Source of the DNA: Acetobacterium woodii
GTDB lineage: Bacteria > Bacillota > Clostridia > Eubacteriales > Eubacteriaceae
Length of the DNA: 64,000 nt
Direction of reading: 5' to 3'
Assembly (NCBI GenBank): GCA_016213825.1
Contig: JACQZP010000024.1
Location: forward strand, 1 to 64,000
Positions 58,128 to 64,000 of this stretch are shown here, in pieces. The position numbers and the translations under genes are program-made. Every line of letters starts with the position of its first letter. Positions within the stretch are counted from its first letter, which is position 1. The notes below the pieces were generated by a model, which had not been told where the DNA came from, ran no database searches, and worked only from the letters and a program-made list of their open reading frames with translations.

Positions 58128-58859
58128 TCATGGTTGTCTCTTATATGCATTCGGATCTGGATCTGGAGTTTCATTAAACACCGAATACATTTCCATCCCA
58201 TATCTCAGGGCATCCACAATCCGCATCGGGTTATGAAGCCAGATAGCATCATCAAACTGAGTTATCACTTCAAACGACTCAAATCCCCAGGTGCATAAAA
58301 CCGGCAGCATTCCGGCGTTAACGGCGGTTTCGTAGTCAACGGTAGAATCGCCGACATAGAGACATTCTTCGGGTTTTACGCCCATTTTTTCAGCCAAGGC
58401 CAGGGTCGTGGCTGGATTTGGTTTTCTGAGATCCTCTTTAGTAAAACCCACCACATCGACAAAATGATAATCTTTAAACAGCCCCCTGACCAAAGCTTTT
58501 GCCTCCCGATCAGGTTTGTTGGTACAAACCCCAAAAGGAATCTCATTTGCTGTCAAGTAATCCAACAGTTTCGTTATTCCTGGATAAGGCTTAGTTTTTT
58601 TTAAATAATTGCTGGCATACTCCGCCCGCACCATGTCTGTCAGTTCATTCACAAATCCTTCAGAATCTCGATGTTCTTCCGGCATGGCATCTCTTGTTAA
58701 ATTTCTGATGCCACGTCCAATCAGTTTTTTCCCGTCTTCATAGGAATGAGTTGGGAATTGATGAAATTTCATGATCGCATTAGTGGAATCAATTAGATCT
58801 TCAAGGGAATTAACCAGTGTCCCGTCTAAGTCAAATACAATACCTTTATACTTATGCAT
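58128..58859 (-). CDS. HAD-family phosphatase (phosphoglycolate phosphatase-like)
   Basis: A 243-residue HAD hydrolase. Motif I is VFDLDGTLVNS (nucleophile Asp about 9), motif II lies in GVCTNKPDREAK, the lysine motif in TKEDLRKPNPAT and motif III in LYVGDSTVDYETAVNAG. The C1-cap pattern fits Gph-type enzymes that remove 2-phosphoglycolate or similar small phosphates. The ATG at 58859 has AAGGAGGATGAC upstream; a longer frame runs into repeat copy C and was rejected. Confidence 0.85.
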   Translation of the reverse strand: MHKYKGIVFDLDGTLVNSLEDLIDSTNAIMKFHQFPTHSYEDGKKLIGRGIRNLTRDAMPEEHRDSEGFVNELTDMVRAEYASNYLKKTKPYPGITKLLDYLTANEIPFGVCTNKPDREAKALVRGLFKDYHFVDVVGFTKEDLRKPNPATTLALAEKMGVKPEECLYVGDSTVDYETAVNAGMLPVLCTWGFESFEVITQFDDAIWLHNPMRIVDALRYGMEMYSVFNETPDPDPNAYKRQP

Positions 58860-58893
58860 GTCATCCTCCTTATTATCTATTGCATGTTTAGGC

Positions 58894-59056
58894 GTTTGCG
58901 AAATTAAAAAAATCGAACAACGGTTGCTTTGAGTGCAGTTTCCACAAACAATTTCGTAACGTGTAGGCGAACAGTTCATCGAATTTTCTGCCGAACAGTA
59001 TCGAAATTGTTTCGTGCGAAATTGCGCACAAAGCTAACGGCACTTTCGCAATTACC
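58894..59056. repeat. Dispersed hairpin element, copy C
   Basis: Opens TTTGCGAAATT and closes CACTTTCGCAATTAC. The left half (CAGTTTCCACAAACAATTTCG) pairs with the right half (CGAAATTGTTTCGTGCGAAATTG), and GCTTTG pairs with CAAAGC. It lies between the divergent HAD phosphatase and LUD genes and is about as similar to copy B as an old transposed copy would be. Confidence 0.8.
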
Positions 59057-59103
59057 TATATTGCAGGTTTGTTATTATTATACCCTAATTTTTTTATTTA
59101 ATT

Positions 59104-59132
59104 TTGTTTTTTTAATTGCTTTGGATTATAAT
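59104..59132 (+). promoter_or_regulatory. Promoter of the LUD/pheA operon
   Basis: TTGTTT (59104-59109), 17 bp, perfect TATAAT (59127-59132), 30 bases before the LUD gene start. Confidence 0.7.
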
Positions 59133-59162
59133 AAGATTATTCTTTTCTCTGGAGGTTATATT

Positions 59163-59798
59163 TTGGGTTACAAGGAAGATAATTATCTGAATCTCAGTAA
59201 ATCTTTAATTAAAAAAATGAACAAACGAAATTTTGAGGGCTATTTTTGTCAATCGGCCGATGAGGCTCTGGAACTCGCTTTGTCATTCATTCCTAAGGGT
59301 GTCACCGTCACCCATGGTGGTTCCGAATCGATTAAGGAACTTGGCCTGCTTGATGCCGTTAAGAACGGCGATTATCAATATATCGACCGCAGTCTTGCTA
59401 AAACACATCAGGAAAAAAGAGAAGTCGTTGCTCAGGGAGTTTTAGCTCATACCTTTATTACTGGAACCAATGCCATCACCATGGATGGAGAACTGGTTAA
59501 TGTCGATGGTTTCAGCAATCGGGTGGCACTGATGTGCTTTGGTCCCGAACAAGTGATCGTTATCGCCGGTATCAATAAGGTGGTCGCCAATGTGGCTGCT
59601 GGCGTTTATCGGGCCCAGAATATTGCCGCTCCCGTCAATGCGATTCGCATCAATGCCAAAACACCCTGTTATGATACCGGAAATTGCGCCCAATGTCACT
59701 CGGATGACTGTATGTGTGCAAACATTGTCGTAACCAGGCACAGCCGTGCTCCTGGCCGGATTAAGATTATTCTGGTCGGGGAAAATATTGGTTACTGA
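59163..59798 (+). CDS. LUD-domain protein with cysteine-rich C-terminus (TTG start)
   Basis: A 211-residue LUD-family (DUF162, lactate-utilisation-type) protein. GVTVTHGGSESIKELGL, TGTNAITMDGELVNVDGFSNRVALMCFGPEQVIVIAG split across the core and a C-terminal cluster CYDTGNCAQCHSDDCMC mark the family. The start is TTG at 59163 with GGAGG eight bases upstream; a longer frame runs through repeat copy C. It ends one base before the pheA ATG, so the two are linked. The cysteines suggest a metal site. Function unknown. Confidence 0.82.
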   Translation: MGYKEDNYLNLSKSLIKKMNKRNFEGYFCQSADEALELALSFIPKGVTVTHGGSESIKELGLLDAVKNGDYQYIDRSLAKTHQEKREVVAQGVLAHTFITGTNAITMDGELVNVDGFSNRVALMCFGPEQVIVIAGINKVVANVAAGVYRAQNIAAPVNAIRINAKTPCYDTGNCAQCHSDDCMCANIVVTRHSRAPGRIKIILVGENIGY

Positions 59799-59799
59799 G

Positions 59800-60714
59800 A
59801 TGACGAATCAATCTAATCCCTTGAATGCTTCGATTCCACTAAATGCTTTAAAACAAGCATTTTCTGCCTATCCTCAAACAATCAAAAAAGAACCTCGGGT
59901 GGCTTATGCCGGCACCCGGGGTTCTTATGGCGAAGAAGCCAGTCTGGCGTTTTTTAAAAATACCGGTGAATTATTTCCCTTTAAAACCTTTGAGGATGTT
60001 TTTACAGCCCTTAATCAAGGAACTGTTGACTATGGAGTGCTTCCCATCGAAAACTCATCGACTGGCTCCATTGCCGCTGTTTATGATCTGCTTTCCCGTT
60101 ATCAGTATTATATTGTGGGGGAAGAAGAAATTCGCGTTCATCATTGTCTGTTAGCTCCCAAAGGAGCCAGTTTTGAGACTATCGAAGCTGTATACTCCCA
60201 TCCCCAGGGATTTTCCCAATCTCAGGAATTTCTCGACAATTACCCCCATTGGCAGTGTATCCCCTATTACAATACAGCCATTGGAGCTGCTCATGTGGCC
60301 GAGCAAAACGATCCCGGAATGGCCGCCATTGCCAGCCGACGGGCCGGGGAAATCTATGACCTGGAAATTTTAGCGGAAAACATCAATTTTTCCCAAACCA
60401 ATGTCACCCGATTTGTGGTCATTTCCCGGGAGATTGAACTTTTCGAAAATCCCAGCCGGGTCAGCATTGCTTTTCGTCTGCCCCATCGTCCCGGAGCACT
60501 TTATGAAATCATTGGGATTTTTTCAGTGTTTTCTCTGAATTTATGTAAGATCGAATCCCGGCCACTGTTAAAAGAGAACTGGGAATACCTGTTCTTTATT
60601 GATTTTACCGGCAATATTTCCCAGAACACCCTGGTCAATCTGCTGCCGATTATTCAGGAAAAGGTCGAGTACTTTCAGTTTCTAGGGTATTATCCGCAGT
60701 TTCAAGAAAAATAA
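59800..60714 (+). CDS. pheA: Prephenate dehydratase
   Basis: A 304-residue enzyme converting prephenate to phenylpyruvate in phenylalanine synthesis. The PDT domain (VAYAGTRGSYGEEASLAFF, then DYGVLPIENSSTGSI and NVTRFVVI with the conserved TRF) is followed by an ACT domain with PGALYEI and ESRP for phenylalanine feedback. About 45 residues precede the PDT domain; no chorismate mutase domain is present. ATG at 59800 is used; a TTG at 59788 with better Shine-Dalgarno spacing is an alternative. Confidence 0.92.
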   Translation: MTNQSNPLNASIPLNALKQAFSAYPQTIKKEPRVAYAGTRGSYGEEASLAFFKNTGELFPFKTFEDVFTALNQGTVDYGVLPIENSSTGSIAAVYDLLSRYQYYIVGEEEIRVHHCLLAPKGASFETIEAVYSHPQGFSQSQEFLDNYPHWQCIPYYNTAIGAAHVAEQNDPGMAAIASRRAGEIYDLEILAENINFSQTNVTRFVVISREIELFENPSRVSIAFRLPHRPGALYEIIGIFSVFSLNLCKIESRPLLKENWEYLFFIDFTGNISQNTLVNLLPIIQEKVEYFQFLGYYPQFQEK

Positions 60715-60752
60715 TCGTACTAAAAATAATTTAATTAATCGCTGATCACAAC

Positions 60753-60802
60753 AAAACCCCAGGTTTTTTCGACCTTTCCTCGTCGTTAAACCTGGGGTTT
60801 TT
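60753..60802. terminator. Terminator after pheA, probably shared with the convergent gene
   Basis: Arms AAAACCCCAGGTTT and AAACCTGGGGTTTTT around a 21-base loop between two convergent genes. Confidence 0.8.
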
Positions 60803-60815
60803 ATTATGTTTTTGC

Positions 60816-61145
60816 CTAATCATAAAAAGTCATTCGAACCTGGCCATTGGCATCAACCGCCGGGCTGTAATCGTCGGAGTGACACTTGGGGCATCGGGCT
60901 TTGGCACTAAATCGATAATACCCGTTCTCACAGGCTCCGGCGATGGCTTCAATCGTTTCAATCTTTTCCGATTTCGCAAGAGCGGGATTCTGATCATTAA
61001 TTTTTGCTTTAATTTCTTCCGATCCAATCACTTTTTCTTCACCGCAGGTATCGCAGTGGAGTAGATAAAAACTAAATCCGCCGCCTTCCCGGACGTCAAA
61101 CTCGGTCTGACACTGGTTACATCGCGCTTTAAACTGTCTGCCCAA
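60816..61145 (-). CDS. Zinc-ribbon protein of unknown function (TTG start)
   Basis: A 109-residue protein with three cysteine pairs: CNQCQTEF, CDTCGEEK and CPKCHSDD, a treble zinc-ribbon layout. The start is TTG at 61145 with GGAGGCGATAAAA upstream. It lies just downstream of the flagellin gene, about 50 bp away on the same strand. I do not recognise the family. Confidence 0.7.
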   Translation of the reverse strand: MGRQFKARCNQCQTEFDVREGGGFSFYLLHCDTCGEEKVIGSEEIKAKINDQNPALAKSEKIETIEAIAGACENGYYRFSAKARCPKCHSDDYSPAVDANGQVRMTFYD

Positions 61146-61195
61146 TTTTATCGCCTCCTAATTTAAGTTAACTATTGCTTTGCGCCAAAAATTAC

Positions 61196-62902
61196 TTAAG
61201 CCAGTAACTTCAAGATATTCTGGGGTTGCTGATTGGCCTGAGCCAACATCGACTGGGCCGCCTGAGACAGGATGTTGGTTTTGGTGAATTGCATCATTTC
61301 CTTGGCCATATCCACATCCCGGATACGGGATTCCGAAGAGGTCAAATTCTCGGATGCCGTTTCCAGGTTCTTGATGGAGTGTTCCAACCGGTTCTGATAG
61401 GCTCCCAGCCGGGAACGTTCAGCAGAGACCTGACCAATGGCCGTATCACAGGTACTAATGGCGGCATCGGCAGCGGTCCGACTATCTACCTTTAAACCGG
61501 AAAGCCCCAGAGCGGAAGCCCGCATATCACTGGTCTGAATATCCATGGTCTGGCCGGTATTGGCCCCCACCTGAATTGAGAAAGACTGGGCTGCTGAAGC
61601 AGAAAGATCCGGCCAAATGATATTAAAGTGCGACATTGGCTGATCCATCTCTGGAGCCCCTGGACCGGCGGATTCTGGCATGATGTCTTCGGCATTTTTA
61701 GCAGCACCACCATTTGCATCCAAGCCGATGGCAGCACCGGTATCTGTTTCAGCTCCGGCATCGAGTAGTATATTTGTCAGACCGCCATAAGAGGCATCAT
61801 TTACAGCTAGGCTAAAATGCGTAGCAAACTGAGCTGCATCAAGAAAAATTGCAAACGTATTAACACTACCGAGTGCATCATCCAAAGTCGAGCCCGCATG
61901 TGTCGCCAAGTATTGAAGCACGTCTTGAACACCAGCTCCACCTGCACCTTTAATCTGTCGATCCATATACCGCACCGCTAGATAAGCCGAACCGTAATCA
62001 TCACTGCTGCCATCCCAATCAGATGCCACCCCGGTTCCAAAATTGGCAACTACCCCAGTAATTGAACCAAGGGATGCCATTGCCGACTCCAACCGTTCAT
62101 CGCCACCATGGGTAAACTCGGCCACCCCTTCAATAAACCAGGTGGGCAGCGCACTCATATTCGTGGTAGCCATCATCACCGCATGGGTCATCTCATGGGC
62201 GATTACCCGATCCACATATTGAGGAGCTGTTCCTCCATCTTGAGTATCAGTCGGTTGGGCATAAGCCAAATTGATTCTCAGGGTCATATCCGTTGCAGTC
62301 CCACCAACTGAAGCCGCTGTCTGATCACTGGCGTCGTTAAAAAACTCCACCGTTAAATCAACCTTCGGTGTAGCCCCCCATAAATCACCATAGCTTGCTG
62401 AAACCAGATTTTCAGCCTCATCCAACCACCATTTTTTAAGACTGGACATTAGATTCTGCTGATCGGCTGCATTGACCGAGGCATTCCCCTGATTAAGCAG
62501 TTTTTTGGTATTAAACTCGGTGTTGTTACCAATCCGATCCACTTCCGCAACCAGTTGATCTATTTCCTTTTGAATCTCACCCCGATCATCGGTTGTGTTG
62601 GTATCATTAGCAGCCTGTACGGATAATTCCCGCATGCGCTGGACCAGAGAATGGGTCTCCCCTAATGCGCCTTCAGCTGTTTGAATCAGGGAAATAGCAT
62701 CTTTGGCATTGGCGCCAGCTTGATCAAGCCCCCGGATTTGGCCCCGCATCTTCTCCGAAATAGCCAGTCCGGCGGCATTATCCCCAGCCCGGTTGATACT
62801 TTGACCTGAAGACAATTTTTCCAGCGCCTTGCTGGCCAGGCCATTATTCTGATTTAACTTTTGGTAGGTATTGAGAGCTGCAATGTTATGATTAATTCGC
62901 AT
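61196..62902 (-). CDS. Flagellin with inserted metallopeptidase domain (flagellinolysin type)
   Basis: A 568-residue flagellin. Residues 1-150 (MRINHNIAALNTYQKLNQNN…ISEKMRGQIRGLDQA) and 430-568 (…SRIRDVDMAKEMMQFTKTNIL) are normal D0/D1 filament domains. The surface-exposed centre, about 150-430, holds a gluzincin-like peptidase: HEMTH at 236-240, then 17 residues, then E258 in WFIEGVAEF as likely third zinc ligand. This is the layout of the proteolytic flagellins described in 2017, which assemble enzymatically active filaments. AGGGAGGTGAAACA precedes the ATG at 62902. Two flagellin genes, or one, cannot be told from this window; a standard flagellin probably lies elsewhere. Confidence 0.93.
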   Translation of the reverse strand: MRINHNIAALNTYQKLNQNNGLASKALEKLSSGQSINRAGDNAAGLAISEKMRGQIRGLDQAGANAKDAISLIQTAEGALGETHSLVQRMRELSVQAANDTNTTDDRGEIQKEIDQLVAEVDRIGNNTEFNTKKLLNQGNASVNAADQQNLMSSLKKWWLDEAENLVSASYGDLWGATPKVDLTVEFFNDASDQTAASVGGTATDMTLRINLAYAQPTDTQDGGTAPQYVDRVIAHEMTHAVMMATTNMSALPTWFIEGVAEFTHGGDERLESAMASLGSITGVVANFGTGVASDWDGSSDDYGSAYLAVRYMDRQIKGAGGAGVQDVLQYLATHAGSTLDDALGSVNTFAIFLDAAQFATHFSLAVNDASYGGLTNILLDAGAETDTGAAIGLDANGGAAKNAEDIMPESAGPGAPEMDQPMSHFNIIWPDLSASAAQSFSIQVGANTGQTMDIQTSDMRASALGLSGLKVDSRTAADAAISTCDTAIGQVSAERSRLGAYQNRLEHSIKNLETASENLTSSESRIRDVDMAKEMMQFTKTNILSQAAQSMLAQANQQPQNILKLLA

Positions 62903-62983
62903 TGTTTCACCTCCCTTCAAAAATTTTTTGTGCTCTGTCCTTAACCAATATTTTTAGACTTACTTAACAAGCGTTCTAATAAT

Positions 62984-63010
62984 TTATCGGACCAAGTTTA
63001 AAAAAACTAA
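62984..63010 (-). promoter_or_regulatory. Weak sigma-28-like promoter of the flagellin gene
   Basis: TCCGATAA (62984-62991) is close to the sigma-28 -10 GCCGATAA. Fifteen bases upstream is TTAG instead of TAAA. Placement 80 bases before the flagellin start is sensible, but the -35 is poor. Confidence 0.4.
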
Positions 63011-63055
63011 GCAATTTCTTAGAAAAATTATTTTTTTGCCATTTATTATCAAAAA

Positions 63056-63092
63056 AAATACAACCCTGATGTTTCTGATTTCATCAGGGTTG
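63056..63092 (-). terminator. Terminator after ileS
   Basis: Stem CAACCCTGATG / CATCAGGGTTG followed by TATTTTTTTT on the minus strand. Confidence 0.88.
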
Positions 63093-63127
63093 CCTGTCTC
63101 TTTTTTTACTTAATCACGTATTTGGTG

Positions 63128-64000
63128 TTATTTTTTTTGAAGCTGAATCGCTGTTTCATGACCATTTAAATTAAACACTTCCCCCACACCGGCTTTAATC
63201 GTAATCGTATCAGCCAGGGTTTCCGTTTTAATGAAATCGCTATAAATGTCGATCGCCCGATCCATTGCTTCGTCACTGCCATAGGTGATGTCAATCCGAT
63301 CCATGACTTCATAACCATTGGATTTTCGCAGCTGCTGAATCCGTGAAACAAATTCCCGGGCACAGCCCTCATCCAACAAATCCTGGTTTAAGCTAGTATC
63401 CAAGATAATAAACTTGTTATTAAACATCTGCACGTTAAAGCCTTCTTTGGCGGAAATCCGGATGTCGATAAAATCTTTGCGGAGTTCAAGGCTTTCGCCT
63501 TCCAACTCGATGACAAAGCTGCCATTGGCTTCCAGCTTGGCTACCACTTCGCTGGCTTCCACCGAGGCCAGAGCCTTGCCCAGCAGTTTGACGTTTTTGC
63601 CAAGAATCGGGCCAGCCACCTTGAAGTCTGGTTTTAGGGCATAATTCATAAAGTCACCGAGATTATCTTCAAAAACGACTTTTTTAATATTCAATTCCTC
63701 TTCAATCAGGACACAGAGATCACCCAAGGTTTCCCGGTATTTGCCATCGACAATAATCTTGGACAGCGGTTGCCGTACCTTGATCTGCGCCTCTTCCCGG
63801 GCGCCTCGGCCGAGGCTGACCAGTTCTCTGACCAAATCCATCGGTTCTTCAATGGCATCCTGAATCAGCGCTTCATTGGCAGTCGGGTAATCGGCCAGAT
63901 GGACGGAAACACTGTCGGTCAGCTTTTGATACAGTTCTTCAGTGATATAAGGGGCAAAGGGAGCGCACAGACGGACTACTCCTTCCAGGACTTCCCAGGT
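63128..64000 (-). CDS. ileS: Isoleucyl-tRNA synthetase, C-terminal fragment
   Basis: The frame is open from 64000 and continues beyond the window; 290 residues are visible. VVRLCAPFAPYITEELYQ is the anticodon-domain segment of IleRS, and EEAQIKVRQPLSKIIVD, ELNIKKVVFEDN and the long C-terminal domain (DEGCAREFVSRIQQLRKSNGYEV) are of the longer, eukaryote-like IleRS type found in many clostridia. That clade often has natural mupirocin resistance; the residues that decide it are outside the window. Confidence 0.93.
   Translation of the reverse strand, partial: TWEVLEGVVRLCAPFAPYITEELYQKLTDSVSVHLADYPTANEALIQDAIEEPMDLVRELVSLGRGAREEAQIKVRQPLSKIIVDGKYRETLGDLCVLIEEELNIKKVVFEDNLGDFMNYALKPDFKVAGPILGKNVKLLGKALASVEASEVVAKLEANGSFVIELEGESLELRKDFIDIRISAKEGFNVQMFNNKFIILDTSLNQDLLDEGCAREFVSRIQQLRKSNGYEVMDRIDITYGSDEAMDRAIDIYSDFIKTETLADTITIKAGVGEVFNLNGHETAIQLQKK

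Noticed and set aside
58860-59162. N-terminal extensions of the HAD phosphatase (minus) and LUD protein (plus) that overlap each other.
   Set aside because: Both run through repeat copy C, lack family similarity, and better starts with good ribosome-binding sites exist at 58859 and 59163.

Overview
The window looks like a chromosomal segment of an anaerobic acetogen of the Eubacteriaceae, most likely Acetobacterium. The basis is low-to-medium GC content, strong Shine-Dalgarno sites, and a complete lct cluster (FadR-type regulator, EtfB, EtfA, FAD-linked lactate dehydrogenase, lactate permease, LarA racemase) in the order known for the electron-bifurcating lactate pathway of Acetobacterium woodii. 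Species assignment is inference; gene families are read from the proteins.

Layout. 1-11.4 kb, minus strand: rpoB, rpoC, an L7Ae-like gene, rpsL, rpsG, fusA and the start of tuf, behind a good promoter at 11340-11368 but without rplJ-rplL next to rpoB. 11.4-13.8 kb: a polar amino-acid ABC transporter. 14-16.8 kb: a P2-type cation ATPase behind a NiCo (czcD) riboswitch with an overlapping terminator. 16.8-21.5 kb: a glycerol operon (glpP, SGNH hydrolase, amidohydrolase, glpK) with a structured leader, then an AEC transporter. 22.7-28.8 kb: a PTS-dependent dihydroxyacetone-kinase-type operon (dhaM, dhaK, dhaL) behind a sigma-54 promoter, its probable activator (HPr-PAS-PAS-AAA-Fis), and a divergent RpiB-like plus TIM-like isomerase pair. 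That combination suggests C4 ketose (erythrulose) catabolism as well as, or instead of, dihydroxyacetone.

28.9-36.7 kb is accessory or housekeeping material: DUF3795, VanZ-like, a MerR regulator with an ABC exporter, a uridine-kinase-like protein, a DEDDh exonuclease, DUF3810 and TfoX_C. 36.9-44.0 kb is a type I restriction-modification locus (hsdM, hsdS, a decayed stretch, hsdR, and an extra half-size S-like gene). 44.3-45.5 kb holds a PadR/HAAS pair behind a near-perfect palindromic operator. 45.6-53.3 kb is the lct cluster with a consensus promoter and FadR-type operator. 53.3-57.5 kb holds a phosphohexomutase and arginine deiminase pathway genes. 57.6-64 kb holds a Veg-like gene, a HAD phosphatase, a LUD protein with prephenate dehydratase, a zinc-ribbon protein, a flagellin carrying an inserted HExxH metallopeptidase domain (flagellinolysin type) and the 3' end of ileS.

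Main points for a second look: the proteolytic flagellin, the riboswitch-controlled cation ATPase, the proposed tetrulose pathway and its HPr-fused activator, the unassigned glpP leader RNA, and a dispersed hairpin-forming element (about 110-170 bp, three copies plus one distant relative) in intergenic regions from 44 to 59 kb. All calls come from reading the sequence; no database search was run.
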